Notes: generated from the letters alone by a model not told the origin. A stretch of 64,000 nt of DNA from Paenirhizobium daejeonense (GCF_014280875.1 NZ_JACLAL010000003.1:124001-188000), one strand, 5' to 3'. Counted from the first letter of the stretch, positions 42,305-54,173 are shown. Numbers and translations are program-made.

Positions 42305-42311
42305 TTCGACC

Positions 42312-44126
42312 TCACTTCTGGTGGACATAGGTACCCGGAGCCGCTTCCTTGGCGCCATAGCCGTTTTCGCTCGATCCCATCGGTGGCGGGATCACCTTCT
42401 CCGGCGAGGAATGTTCGGCAAGCCAGGCAGACCACTGCGTCCACCAGGAACCTTCCTGCGCAGGGGCATCGGCCGCCCATTCCTCGGCACTCAGGCATGG
42501 ATCGACGGCAAGCTTGGTGGTGATGCGGTAGTGACGGTGGGGATGGCCGGGTTCGCTGACGATGCCGGCATTATGGCCGCCGCTGGTCAGCACGAAGGTG
42601 ACGTCGGTATCGGTCAGGTAGTGGATCTTGTAGACGGATTTCCATGGCGCGACATGGTCACGTTCGGTGCCGACGGAAAAGACGGGGACGCGGATGTTCT
42701 GCAGCGCCGCAGGATGATCATCGACCATGAAGCGGCCGGCGGCAAGTTCGTTGTCGAGATAGAGCCGCTGCAAATATTCCGCATGCATACGGAAGGGCAT
42801 GCGGGTCGTGTCCGCATTCCACGCCATGAGGTCGATCATGGGGGAGCGTTCCCCCATCATGTAGTCGCGCACCACGCGCGACCAGATGAGGTCGTTGGAG
42901 CGTAGGAGCTGGAAGGCGCCGGCCATCTGGTCGGCGGAGAGATAGCCCCGGTTCCACATGACGCTTTCGAGGAAGTGTAGCTGGCTGTGGTCGATGAAGA
43001 GCGCCAGTTCGCCGGGTTCGGAAAAATCGGTCTGGGCGGCAAACAGCGAGACGGAGGCCAGCCGATCGTCCTTCGCCCGCGCCATGGCGGCGGCGGCAAT
43101 GGAAACAAGGGTTCCGCCGAGGCAATAGCCGGTCGCATGCACCTTGCTGCCGGGCACTATGGCGTTGATCGCATCGAGCGCGGCCATCACGCCGAGGCGG
43201 CGATAGTCGTCCATGCCGAGTTCGCGGTCTATGGCGGTCGGGTTGTGCCAGGAGATGCAGAAAACCGTATGGCCCTGCGCGACAAGATAACGGATCAGCG
43301 AGTTCTGCGGCGACAGATCGAGAATGTAATATTTCATGATCCAGGCCGGGACGATCAGCACGGGTTCGGCGTGGACCGTCTCCGTCACAGGCGAATACTG
43401 GATGAGTTCGATCAGACGGTTACGATAGACGACGCGGCCGGGTGTCGTCGCGACCGTTTCTCCGGGTATGAAGTCCTCGGTGCCGGCGACCGGCTGTTTC
43501 GTCAGTTCACGATTGGCGTCCTCAATGAAATTCCTGAAACCTTCGATGAAGTTCATGCCGCCTGTTTCGAAGGCGCGTTTCATGACAACAGGGTTGGTCA
43601 GCGGAAAGTTCGAGGGCGAGAAGACGTCGAGGATCTGGCGGGCGGCAAAGGAAATCACGTCTTCATGGTGGGGAGTGACGCCGGGAACGTCGCGGGTGAC
43701 GTTGTGCCACCATTGCTGGTTCAGGAGGAAGCACTGTGCCATGGCGTTATAGGGAAAGTGCTGCCACTCCTCGGCGGTGAAGCGGTCGTCGCCCGGCAGT
43801 GGTTCGATGCAGGGTGGCGTCATGGGGTCCGCGACCGTTGCCGCGAGATGCGTCAGCAGGCGGTTGCTCTTGCGCAGGGCCTTCTGCACCAGTTCGAGAC
43901 GCTTGCCCGGAGCCATGCCGAGATGGATCGCCCAGTCGTAGATGGCAAGCGAAATCGCGGACGGCGAAAGGCCGCCGGTCAGGGGCGCGATCATCGCCTC
44001 GCTCATGCGGGTGAGGGCTTCGAAGGCTTCGGCTTCTGAACCTTCATCAGGCCCGAATGCCTCGATGGCTGTTTCGATGTTGGAAAGGGATGGATTTCCG
44101 GCCCGGATCACGCTGGCAGTCGACAT
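42312..44126 (-). CDS. phaC: Poly(3-hydroxyalkanoate) synthase, class I type
   Basis: Polymerises (R)-3-hydroxyacyl-CoA into storage polyester at granules. The 604 residues contain the lipase-like box GYCLGG with nucleophile C335, D490 in GTERDHVAPW and H518 in SGGHNAGIV. The D-to-H distance of 28 equals that of the Ralstonia enzyme. ATG 44126 has AGAGAGGAAAA upstream. The frame opens earlier at 44267, but the extra part is not conserved-looking and covers an inverted repeat. The operon phaC-(MaoC-Pta)-ackA couples carbon storage to acetyl phosphate. A comparable set was described in Sinorhizobium as phosphate-stress induced. Confidence 0.93.
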   Translation of the reverse strand: MSTASVIRAGNPSLSNIETAIEAFGPDEGSEAEAFEALTRMSEAMIAPLTGGLSPSAISLAIYDWAIHLGMAPGKRLELVQKALRKSNRLLTHLAATVADPMTPPCIEPLPGDDRFTAEEWQHFPYNAMAQCFLLNQQWWHNVTRDVPGVTPHHEDVISFAARQILDVFSPSNFPLTNPVVMKRAFETGGMNFIEGFRNFIEDANRELTKQPVAGTEDFIPGETVATTPGRVVYRNRLIELIQYSPVTETVHAEPVLIVPAWIMKYYILDLSPQNSLIRYLVAQGHTVFCISWHNPTAIDRELGMDDYRRLGVMAALDAINAIVPGSKVHATGYCLGGTLVSIAAAAMARAKDDRLASVSLFAAQTDFSEPGELALFIDHSQLHFLESVMWNRGYLSADQMAGAFQLLRSNDLIWSRVVRDYMMGERSPMIDLMAWNADTTRMPFRMHAEYLQRLYLDNELAAGRFMVDDHPAALQNIRVPVFSVGTERDHVAPWKSVYKIHYLTDTDVTFVLTSGGHNAGIVSEPGHPHRHYRITTKLAVDPCLSAEEWAADAPAQEGSWWTQWSAWLAEHSSPEKVIPPPMGSSENGYGAKEAAPGTYVHQK

Positions 44127-44164
44127 GCTTTTCCTCTCTTCCGACAGGAGGCAACACACTTTCA

Positions 44165-44195
44165 CGTCATGAAGCGATAGAACGTCTTCATGACG
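44165..44195. promoter_or_regulatory. 10-bp perfect inverted repeat upstream of phaC
   Basis: CGTCATGAAG (44165-44174) and CTTCATGACG (44186-44195) are exact complements with 11 bases between, 40 bases before the phaC start. The 21-base centre spacing puts both arms on one DNA face, as for a dimeric regulator. It does not match the CTGTCAT direct repeats of a Pho box. The adjacent TetR protein or a distant regulator could bind it. Confidence 0.45.
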
Positions 44196-44282
44196 AATTC
44201 GCGAAGCCGAAGCTCCCGCATTCAGTGCCGGCGGCCGAACACGCGCTGCTACCGGCACTATAGTCACCCACCCGAATGGCGG

Positions 44283-44969
44283 TCAATCACAAGTAGTATG
44301 CGTCTCATCTGCAAGCGCCTTCAGTCCACCCAGCATGAAGGTGGTCATACTGCGGGTCAATTGCGGCAGTTCGTCCCGCGACAGGCCGAGGTCGGGGAAG
44401 AGCGTCGGAATGACGGTCTTTTCGCCGATCAGTAGCATCAGGAAGGGGCCGACGCAGGCGATGGTGGTGGGAGCGACTATGGGATGTTCAGCGGGGAGGC
44501 CCAAAGTCTCCGCGACAAGGTTCGTCACAACCCGTTTCTTCGGAAGAATGGCCTTCTGCCTCAATACTTCGAAGGCGGGAGAGGGCGAAAAGATCTCCCG
44601 CATCAGCAGGCGGATGGATGCCGCCTCTCCCGGTGATGCCAGCAGAATGGTGGCGACCATTTCGATCAGGCGCGTCAGTCTTTGCTGCGGTGGGATGTTG
44701 AGACTGGCAATGGCCGTCAGCTTGTCGAGGCTGACCAGCCTATCGTGGGCGTCGACAAGCAGTTCCTCGTAGAGCTTGCCGATGCTGCCGAAATAGTAAT
44801 TCACCGCTGCCGTGTTGGTGCCGGCAGCCGCGGTGATTTCCTTGCTCGTGGTGCGGCCGACGCCCTTCTCCGAGAAGATCCTCGCTGCTTCGTCGAGCAG
44901 CAATCGGCGAGTGGCGACGCCGTCGTCGCGCCTGCGCCGCTTTCCCGTTTCGTTCAAGCTTTCTTTCAT
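44283..44969 (-). CDS. TetR-family regulator of the CecR/YbiH type
   Basis: A 228-residue regulator with a TetR helix-turn-helix (TRRLLLDEAARIFSEKGVGR, TTSKEITAAAGTNTAAVNYYFGSIGKLYEELL). The C-terminal domain is of the type found in CecR (YbiH), which in E. coli controls the ybhGFSR exporter. Here the divergent neighbours are exactly YbhG-, YbhF/S- and YbhR-like, so the link is conserved. ATG 44969 (MKESLNETGKRRRRDD) is chosen. A TTG at 45011 would run into the palindromic operator. It also lies just upstream of phaC on the same strand. Confidence 0.9.
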   Translation of the reverse strand: MKESLNETGKRRRRDDGVATRRLLLDEAARIFSEKGVGRTTSKEITAAAGTNTAAVNYYFGSIGKLYEELLVDAHDRLVSLDKLTAIASLNIPPQQRLTRLIEMVATILLASPGEAASIRLLMREIFSPSPAFEVLRQKAILPKKRVVTNLVAETLGLPAEHPIVAPTTIACVGPFLMLLIGEKTVIPTLFPDLGLSRDELPQLTRSMTTFMLGGLKALADETHTTCD

Positions 44970-45003
44970 GCCCGGCAGGCTAGCGGATTGCGACAAAAAA
45001 GTA

Positions 45004-45021
45004 AAATTCAAATTTGAATTT
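45004..45021. promoter_or_regulatory. 18-bp perfect palindrome, probable operator of the CecR-type regulator
   Basis: AAATTCAAATTTGAATTT is a perfect palindrome in the spacer between the TetR gene and the exporter operon. On the plus strand its right end overlaps TTGACT (45020-45025), a good -35 box. The -10 box (TTAGCT at 45043-45048) is weak. A repressor bound here would shut off the exporter and probably its own gene. Confidence 0.65.
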
Positions 45022-45072
45022 GACTTGTTGCGCGAGAGGGCGTTAGCTGAAGGGAGATTCCGGAGACTTACG

Positions 45073-46079
45073 ATGCGAAAAGCGCTTGTTGTGGTGGTTC
45101 TGCTTGCCCTGGCCGGAGCGGCCGCCTGGTATTATCGTGAAAGCCAGATGGCTTCCGCGGACTTTGCACTCTATGGCAATGTGGAGTTCGATCAGGCCGA
45201 CCTCGCATTCCATGCGAGCCGCCGCGTCGCGGAAATCCTGGTGGACGAGGGTGCGTCGGTTCATGCGGGACAGGTGCTCGCCCGGCAGGATACCGGCAAT
45301 ATCGAGCCCCAGATCGCGCAGGCCGAAGCGACGATTGCCTATAACGAGGCGGTCGTGGCCGAGTTGCGCAATGGCAGCCGTCCTGAGGAGATTGCCCAGG
45401 CGCGGGCGAACCTTGTTGCCTCGGAAACCGATGCGGCCAATCTCAAGCAGCAATATGATCGCGTTCGCCAACTCGTCAGCACAAGCACGGCGAGCCAGCA
45501 GTCGCTCGACGAGGCGAAGGCGGCTTCCGAAATCGCAGCTGCCAAGGTGATCGTCAGCCGCAGGACCCTCGATCTGGTTCTCGCCGGTCCGCGGGAGGAA
45601 AAGATATCGCAAGCGGAAGCGCAGCTTGACGGCGCAAAGGCCCAGCTTGCCGTTCTCAAGGAGCAACTGGCCGACATGGAGCTCAAGTCTCCGGCCGATG
45701 GTGTCATCCGCTCGAAGCTGATGGAGCCGGGCGAGATCGCGACCCCCAGCCGTGCGGTGCTGTCGCTTGCGATGACCGGCGACAAGCGGGTCCGGGCCTA
45801 TGTCTCGGAAAAGGAACTCGGCCTGATCCGCGAGGGCATGGCGGCGCAAGTGGCCATCGACAGCGCGCCCGACAAGACCTTCGTCGGACGGGTCGGCTTC
45901 ATCTCGCCGGTTGCTGAATTCACACCGAAGACGGTGCAGACCGAGGAACTGCGCTCCAGCCTCGTCTACGAAGTGCGGGTGCATGTGGAAGATCCCCACG
46001 ATCAGCTGCGGCTCGGCATGCCGGCGACGGTGACATTTCCTGCCGCCGCTGACAGCAAGCCTGCCGAAGGAGCCGGATC

Positions 46080-46083
<4 letters not shown>
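45073..46083 (+). CDS. HlyD/YbhG-family membrane fusion protein
   Basis: Periplasmic adaptor of an ABC exporter, 336 residues. An N-terminal membrane anchor ([20 protein letters not shown]) is followed by a biotinyl-lipoyl-like half motif (ASRRVAEILVDEGASVHAGQ), and a long coiled coil at about 80-215 (AQAEATIAYNEAVVAELRNG and AEAQLDGAKAQLAVLKEQLA). The second lipoyl half, LKSPADGVIRSKLMEPGEIA, and a beta-barrel domain end the protein. ATG 45073 has CGGAGA 6 bases upstream. The frame is open back to 44812 over the TetR gene, which is not coding. Its stop overlaps the next start (ATGA). Confidence 0.92.
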
Positions 46084-49001
<2,918 letters not shown>

Positions 49002-49006
49002 TCGGC

Positions 49007-50122
49007 ATGGATATGGTCTTTCGCATCGTCGCCCTGATCCGCAAGGAACTGCTCGCCATGCTCAAGGATCCGCGGGCGCGGTTTCTTCTGGTGGTGCCGC
49101 CGCTGTTGCAGAGCATGATCTTCGGCTATGCCGCAACCTATGACCTGAACGACGTGCCCTATGCCGTGCTCGATCTCGATCACAGCGGCGCATCGCGAGA
49201 GCTGATCGGGCATTTCGATGGCTCCGGCGTTTTCCGCAGGGTGGCAATGCTGCGCAACGACACCGATATCGCGCCGCAGATCGATGCGCAGCGGGCGGTG
49301 GTAGTCATCGTCATCGAGGATGGTTTCGAACGGAAGCTCAACGCTGGCGATACGGCTTCGGTGCAGGCGATTGCTGACGGGCGCAATTCGAATACTGCCG
49401 GCACCGCGCAAGGCTATGTCTCGCAGATCGCGCAGAGGTTCGCGGAAGACTGGCGTGAGGACCACGGCATTTCCGCGCCGGGTCAGGTGAAACTTTCGAC
49501 CCGCGCATGGTTCAATCCCAATCTCGAGACGCGCTGGAACATGATCACGTCCATGGTCGCGATGATCACCATGACGATGACCATGGTGCTGACATCGCTG
49601 TCGGTGGCGCGCGAGCGGGAAGAGGGGACGTTCGAGCAGCTGCTGGTAACGCCCTTCCGGCCGGGCGAGGTGATGATCGGCAAGGCGATCCCGTCGATGA
49701 TGGTGGGCCTGCTTCAATCGACCATCATCCTGCTGGTGGCGCAGTTCTGGTTCCGCATCCCGTTCGAAGGCAATTATTTCCTGCTCTATGCGGGGCTCGT
49801 GCTGTTCCTGACGGCGGTGGTTGGGGTTGGCCTTTTCCTGTCGGCTCTCGCGCTCACCATGCAACAGGCCATGATCTCGTCCTTCGTCACCATCATGCCG
49901 TTCACGCTGCTGTCGGGCATGACGACGCCAATCGAGAACATGCCCGATGTCCTGCAATACCTGACCCTCATCAACCCGCTGCGCTATGCGATCAGCATCG
50001 TGCACCAGGTCTATCTTGAAGGGGCGGGGTTGGCGGAGGTGAAATATGAATTCCTGGCGCTGACGGCCATCGCCTCGGTCACGCTGCCGGTCTCGGCCTG
50101 GCTCTTCCGTCACAGGCTTTGA
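49007..50122 (+). CDS. ABC exporter permease (YbhR type, ABC-2 family)
   Basis: Inner-membrane permease of 371 residues (YbhR is 368). An N-terminal helix follows VALIRKELLAMLKDPRARFL, then comes a periplasmic domain of about 150 residues. After it are five helices with SVAREREEGTFEQLLVTPFR and MPFTLLSGMTTPIENMPDVLQ, the ABC-2 hallmark. GAGGTGA sits 5 bases before ATG 49007. A GTG at 48998 overlapping the previous stop and an ATG at 49013 are alternatives. With the fusion protein it completes a heterodimeric exporter, probably for drugs or other amphipathic compounds. Confidence 0.92.
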   Translation: MDMVFRIVALIRKELLAMLKDPRARFLLVVPPLLQSMIFGYAATYDLNDVPYAVLDLDHSGASRELIGHFDGSGVFRRVAMLRNDTDIAPQIDAQRAVVVIVIEDGFERKLNAGDTASVQAIADGRNSNTAGTAQGYVSQIAQRFAEDWREDHGISAPGQVKLSTRAWFNPNLETRWNMITSMVAMITMTMTMVLTSLSVAREREEGTFEQLLVTPFRPGEVMIGKAIPSMMVGLLQSTIILLVAQFWFRIPFEGNYFLLYAGLVLFLTAVVGVGLFLSALALTMQQAMISSFVTIMPFTLLSGMTTPIENMPDVLQYLTLINPLRYAISIVHQVYLEGAGLAEVKYEFLALTAIASVTLPVSAWLFRHRL

Positions 50123-50170
50123 AGCTCTGATTCATCGCATCCTCTACCATATGGAACTGCCCGGTATGCT

Positions 50171-51166
50171 TCAGCCGAAGCGGTCGCGCCATGCGGGTTG
50201 GGCATTTTCCACCGGAAGCGCGGTTGCCTCGTAGACGCCGCGGGCGATGGCGCGGGCCGTGACGATGGTTGCCAGATGGCACAGTTCCATGAAACTGGCG
50301 AGATCCGCGAGCGGCCGGGCCCTTGTCGCTGCGGCAAAGATGGTGTCGCCATCGGCCGGAAGATGGGCGGGAAGGACTGCGCGGGCAAGGCCGTCATGGG
50401 CCGTGATAGACAGACGATGGGCCTGCGCCTTGGTGAGCACGGCATCGGTGACGACCGCGCCGATGGTGGTGGCGGTGAGGTTTACGCCCTTTGCCCTCAG
50501 CGCGATGTCGGATGCGGTGAAGGTCTGCGGCATGCCGTTGCCGCCGAACTCGCCGTCCTGTTCGAACGGGGCCGACCAGAAATGCGGACCGGTGCCGATA
50601 GTGGCCGACCCCATGGCGTTGACGGCGACGATGGCCGCGATCCGGTGGCCGCTCGATGTTTCCGCGCTGGCCGAGCCGAGGCCGCCCTTCACCGTTGCCG
50701 TCGTCGCGCCGGTGCCGGCTCCCACCGTTCCAAGCTCGAACGGGCCTTTCGCGGCGGCCTTGAAGGCTTCGTAACCCATGTCGCGATAGGGCGATTGCAG
50801 ACCCCAGTCCTTGTTGCCGCCGTTCAGGAGGTCCATGAGGATAGCCTGCGGCACGATCGGCACTCTGGCGTTGCCGACCTGAAAGCCGCGTCCGATGGAG
50901 CGCAGACCCGCCTGCACACCGCCCGCCGCATCGAGACCGAAGGCGGAGCCGCCGGAAAGCACCAGCGCATCGACCGCCTCCACCACCATCGACGGATCGA
51001 GCAGGGCCGTTTCCCGCCCACCCGGCGCACCGCCGAGCACTGTGCCGGATGCGACCGCCGGCTCATCGAAGACGATGGCCGTGACGCCGGAGCCGAGCGC
51101 AAGATCGGTGGCATGACCGACAGAGACCCCGTCGATATCGGTGAGCAGATTGGTGAGGGCGGGCAT
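50171..51166 (-). CDS. P1-family peptidase (DmpA-like aminopeptidase/D-esterase type)
   Basis: A 331-residue member of the self-processing P1 (DmpA) family. It has LTDIDGVSVGHATDLALGSG at the start, VLSGGSAFGLDAAGGV, GAGTGATTATVKGGLGSAS, and the region TATTIGAVVTDAVLTKAQAH that holds the probable Thr nucleophile created by self-cleavage. Members cleave N-terminal or D-amino acid amides, or beta-peptides. No signal peptide. ATG 51166 has AGGAAG upstream. It stands alone, convergent with the exporter operon. Confidence 0.88.
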   Translation of the reverse strand: MPALTNLLTDIDGVSVGHATDLALGSGVTAIVFDEPAVASGTVLGGAPGGRETALLDPSMVVEAVDALVLSGGSAFGLDAAGGVQAGLRSIGRGFQVGNARVPIVPQAILMDLLNGGNKDWGLQSPYRDMGYEAFKAAAKGPFELGTVGAGTGATTATVKGGLGSASAETSSGHRIAAIVAVNAMGSATIGTGPHFWSAPFEQDGEFGGNGMPQTFTASDIALRAKGVNLTATTIGAVVTDAVLTKAQAHRLSITAHDGLARAVLPAHLPADGDTIFAAATRARPLADLASFMELCHLATIVTARAIARGVYEATALPVENAQPAWRDRFG

Positions 51167-51255
51167 GCAGAATTCTTCCTGTGATCGGCTGAGCTGACGC
51201 TAGGCGGAAGAGGAGTGGGAGGCAAGGGGCGAGGTTTTTCGGAGGTGACGGTTTT

Positions 51256-51370
51256 GCCCCTCATCCGGCTACCGCCACCCGGCCGGCCTTTCTCTTTGGC
51301 TCAAGGCGTTCGTCGCTGCAATCGATTCACAGGATCGATTGCTTCGCTTCGCGGACCGCGCCTCACCCCT
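51256..51370. repeat. Diverged RIME-type intergenic element
   Basis: It opens with GCCCCTCATCCGGCTACCGC, nearly the same as the left end of the element at 14279. It contains GCAATCGAT/ATCGATTGC (51318-51326 and 51334-51342), a perfect 9-base inverted repeat. The right end near CTCACCCC is poorly defined. It fills most of the gap between the P1 peptidase gene and the oxygenase gene. Confidence 0.5.
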
Positions 51371-51387
51371 TGCAAGAAGAAGGGATC

Positions 51388-51429
51388 GGGGCATTCGACC
51401 TCTCTTTTACAGGAGAGGTCGAATGCCCC
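51388..51429 (-). terminator. 17-bp perfect hairpin after the oxygenase gene
   Basis: GGGGCATTCGACCTCTC (51388-51404) and GAGAGGTCGAATGCCCC (51413-51429) pair perfectly around an 8-base loop. It begins 6 bases after the oxygenase stop on the minus strand, so it probably ends that operon. No strong T-run follows. Confidence 0.7.
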
Positions 51430-51435
51430 AGGCCG

Positions 51436-52431
51436 TCACATGGTCTTGCCGCCGAAGTTGGCGGCGATGCGCATCTGCAGGTAGTCGTGCGCGGTCATCG
51501 GTTCGTACTTCTTTTCCGGGCCCTGGATCACGGCGTCGCAATTGGCCTGGCAGAAGAAGGCGAGCGAGTAGCGCGGGCCGTGCGGCTCGTCCGGACGAGG
51601 CATGCGGACCCGGTGGAGCGTCGACTTCAGCTTGTCGTCGCTCCAGCGCATCAGCATGTCGCCGATGTTGCAGGTGACGACGCCCGGCAGCGGCGGGATC
51701 GAGGTCCAGGCCTGGCTCTCGTATTCATGGCCGGGGCATACCTGCAGGCCGCCCTGACCGGGGCGCTGGTGGAGCAGCGTCAGGCAATCGTAGTCAGTGT
51801 GGGCACCGGCGCGCCACGCCTTGTAGTCTTCCGGCTTCGGATCGACGAGCGGCAGGTAATGCAGGAGCCGCAGCGTGCTCTGGTATTCCTTCGACGAGGG
51901 TTCATGCAGCGTGGTGAAGAAATCTTCCGGGAAGCCGAGCTTCAGCGCGAAGCAGGAGAGAACCTTCATGCCGAGTTCCCAGTTGACGCGCTCGAAGGCC
52001 AGCATCTTTTCCTTGAAATCCGGCAGCTCCTCCTCGCTCGGCCACAGCACGCTCATGCGGGGAAGGGTGATCTGGTAGCTTTCCTTCTGGTCGGCGGTGC
52101 CGGTGGAGGGGCGGACCTGCGCCTTGTATTCCCAGCCGGAATTGGTGCCCTTGAGCAGCGGATATTTGCCCTTCACCTCGGCCGGCAGGTCGAAGAAGCG
52201 GGCTTCGTATTCGAAGGCTTCGTCGATCTGTTCCTGCGGGATGCCGTGGTTGACGAGCTGGAAGAAGCCGACCGTGGTTGCGGCTTCCCAGAGCTGGTCG
52301 GCGATCTCGGCCTTGCGGTTTTCGAAATCGCTCATGTCGATCTGGCGGATTTCGCGCTCGGCCTCGAGGCCTTCGCCGCCGACGGTGGTTTCCTTGTTCA
52401 GTTCTGCAAGGCCATAGGAATTAGCACTCAT
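51436..52431 (-). CDS. Isopenicillin N synthase-family Fe(II)/2-oxoglutarate oxygenase
   Basis: Non-haem iron oxygenase of 331 residues. The double-stranded beta-helix carries H211-x-D213 (GAHTDYDCLTLL) and H273 (STLHRVRMP) as iron ligands. The R287-Y-S289 motif binds 2-oxoglutarate. The DIOX_N region is WEAATTVGFFQLVNHGIP. ATG 52431 follows GGAG by 6 bases. Another ATG at 52443 is possible. The gene is 168 bases downstream of the importer permease gene on the same strand, so it probably oxidises the imported compound. Family members hydroxylate or desaturate many small molecules, and the substrate is unknown. Confidence 0.9.
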   Translation of the reverse strand: MSANSYGLAELNKETTVGGEGLEAEREIRQIDMSDFENRKAEIADQLWEAATTVGFFQLVNHGIPQEQIDEAFEYEARFFDLPAEVKGKYPLLKGTNSGWEYKAQVRPSTGTADQKESYQITLPRMSVLWPSEEELPDFKEKMLAFERVNWELGMKVLSCFALKLGFPEDFFTTLHEPSSKEYQSTLRLLHYLPLVDPKPEDYKAWRAGAHTDYDCLTLLHQRPGQGGLQVCPGHEYESQAWTSIPPLPGVVTCNIGDMLMRWSDDKLKSTLHRVRMPRPDEPHGPRYSLAFFCQANCDAVIQGPEKKYEPMTAHDYLQMRIAANFGGKTM

Positions 52432-52522
52432 TTCAGTCTCCATAGAGGTTTCGACGCCGGACCGTCCGGCGCCTTCCAAAAGGAGCAATGACCCGGCGCC
52501 CGAAGAAATCCCTGAGGGCGCT

Positions 52523-52537
52523 TGACTGCTTCTACTC
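52523..52537 (-). promoter_or_regulatory. Shared 15-base word upstream of the oxygenase gene
   Basis: TGACTGCTTCTACTC (plus strand) lies 92 bases before the oxygenase start. It matches 14 of 15 bases of the word at 55339-55353, which lies upstream of the binding-protein gene of the same cluster. This may be a common regulator site. Confidence 0.3.
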
Positions 52538-52599
52538 CTGCCTCCGTCTCCGACCGAGCGGCCGGGGACGGAATTTCATGGCCGGCATTCACCGGCTGC

Positions 52600-53388
52600 T
52601 TACTGCCCCTTGGGAATGCTCCAGGGGAAGAACACGCGCTGAACCAGCGAGACGAGCTGGAACAGGATGAGCGACATCAGCACCAGCACCGAAAGTCCCG
52701 CCCAGGCCTGAGGCAGCTTGAAGAAGGATGTCGAGAACTGGATGAAGTAGCCGATGCCCTTTTCCGCCGCGACGAACTCGGCAACCACCGCACCGATGAC
52801 GGCAAGCGTCACCGATATCTTCAGGGCCGAGAAGATGTAGGGGATCGCATAGGGCAGCCGGATCTGGGTGATTTCCCGGTGGGTCGGCGCCTTGAGGCTC
52901 TTCGAAAGTTCGATCAGTTCGGGCGGTGTCGCCATCAGGCCTGTGGCCGTCGAGACGACCAGCGGGAAGAAGGTGATGAGGCAGGTGATGACGATACGCG
53001 GTGCATCGCCCGAGCCCAGAACCACGATGATGATCGGCGCGACGGCGACGATCGGAGTGGACTGGACGACTACGAGGATAGGATAGAGCGCGTCCGACAG
53101 CATCTTCGAGCGGGTGAGCATCACAGCGATTGGGAGCGCGATGGCAATCGACAGGAAATAGCCGATCAGCGCGACGCGCAGCGTTGCCCACACATGTTCG
53201 ATCCAGCGCTTGACCTCGATGTCGCCGAAGCCCTCCATGACGATGCGCGAAGGAGCGGGCAGGATGAAGGACGGGATGGCGAATACGCGGGTCGAAGCTT
53301 CCCAGAGGATCAGGATCAGCAGGAAGGTTCCTGCCGGCAATACGCCCGGTATGTCCAGAAATCGGCGGAGAGCGCTCTGGTTGTTCAC
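52600..53388 (-). CDS. ABC transporter permease (SsuC/TauC family)
   Basis: Inner-membrane permease of 262 residues, about six helices, of the nitrate/sulfonate/taurine class. The EAA-type loop is LSKSLKAPTHREITQIRLPYAIPYIFSALK, with SVTLAVIGAVVAEFVAAEKG as the following hallmark. GTG 53388 is the start, two bases after the ATPase stop, with GAGG upstream. It works with the ATPase and binding protein encoded next to it. Confidence 0.92.
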   Translation of the reverse strand: MNNQSALRRFLDIPGVLPAGTFLLILILWEASTRVFAIPSFILPAPSRIVMEGFGDIEVKRWIEHVWATLRVALIGYFLSIAIALPIAVMLTRSKMLSDALYPILVVVQSTPIVAVAPIIIVVLGSGDAPRIVITCLITFFPLVVSTATGLMATPPELIELSKSLKAPTHREITQIRLPYAIPYIFSALKISVTLAVIGAVVAEFVAAEKGIGYFIQFSTSFFKLPQAWAGLSVLVLMSLILFQLVSLVQRVFFPWSIPKGQ

Positions 53389-53390
53389 GG

Positions 53391-54173
53391 TCAGGCCTCC
53401 CTCTTCAAAAGGAGATTGCGCAGATAGCCCGAGTAATCCTGCATTGCCTTCGACCCCGTGGTTTCGACGCCGCGCGGGCGCGGGATGTCGATGGCGAGGT
53501 TTTCCGCGACCGTACCGGGCCGGCCGCTCATCACCAGAACCCGGTCTGCGAGAAGCACGGCCTCGCTGATCGAGTGGGTGATGAAAAGAACGGTCTTGGG
53601 CTGGGATTCCCAGATGCGCAGGAGTTCGAAACCCATTTCCTCGCGGGTCAGGGCATCGAGCGCAGAGAAGGGCTCGTCCATCAGCAGGATATCGGGGTTG
53701 AGGTGCAGGGCGCGGGCAATGCCGACGCGTTGCTGCATGCCGCCGGAAAGTTCCGATGGAAGGCGCTTCTCGAAGCCGGCGAGACCAACCTTGGCCAGCA
53801 GTTCGCGAGCGCGAACGCGATCTTCCGCCGAAACACGCCCGGTCTTGTGGCGGATCGGGAAGACGACATTATCCTCGATAGATGCCCACGGCAGGAGTGT
53901 CGGCTTCTGGAAGACGATGCCGACATCGTCACGCGGTTCGGTGACGGGATGGCCGAACACGTCGACCGAGCCGGAAGTCGGCGGCAGCAGGCCGGCGATC
54001 GAGCGCAGCAGGGTGGACTTGCCGCAGCCCGAGGGGCCGAGAACCGCCACGAACTTGTGGCGGCTCACGTCGAAGGTCACCGCCCGCAGCGCCTCGAGCG
54101 GGCCTGAGGAGGTCTGGTAGACCTGCCCCATACCCTTGAATGACAAAGCGGGAGGAGAAAGGGAACTGGCCAT
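53391..54173 (-). CDS. ABC transporter ATP-binding protein (SsuB/TauB family)
   Basis: ATPase of 260 residues. Walker A GPSGCGKST, Q-loop FQKPTLLPWASIEDNVVFPI, signature LSGGMQQRVGIARAL, Walker B ILLMDEPFSALD and ITHSISEAVLLADRV are all in place. The FQxPxLLPW form is typical of the nitrate/sulfonate/taurine group. It starts 9 bases after the binding-protein gene. Confidence 0.94.
   Translation of the reverse strand: MASSLSPPALSFKGMGQVYQTSSGPLEALRAVTFDVSRHKFVAVLGPSGCGKSTLLRSIAGLLPPTSGSVDVFGHPVTEPRDDVGIVFQKPTLLPWASIEDNVVFPIRHKTGRVSAEDRVRARELLAKVGLAGFEKRLPSELSGGMQQRVGIARALHLNPDILLMDEPFSALDALTREEMGFELLRIWESQPKTVLFITHSISEAVLLADRVLVMSGRPGTVAENLAIDIPRPRGVETTGSKAMQDYSGYLRNLLLKREA

Noticed and set aside
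44127..44282. A Pho box upstream of phaC
   Set aside because: Related operons are known to respond to phosphate, so I looked for CTGTCAT direct repeats with 4-base spacing. Only a CGTCATGAAG/CTTCATGACG inverted repeat is present, which has a different layout.
45004..45021. Same regulator for this palindrome and the AAATTC-N6-GAATTT site at 20419
   Set aside because: The outer arms agree, but the centres differ and the flanking genes belong to different regulators (CecR-type against IclR or TetR). AT-rich arms of six bases can agree by chance, so I keep them separate.
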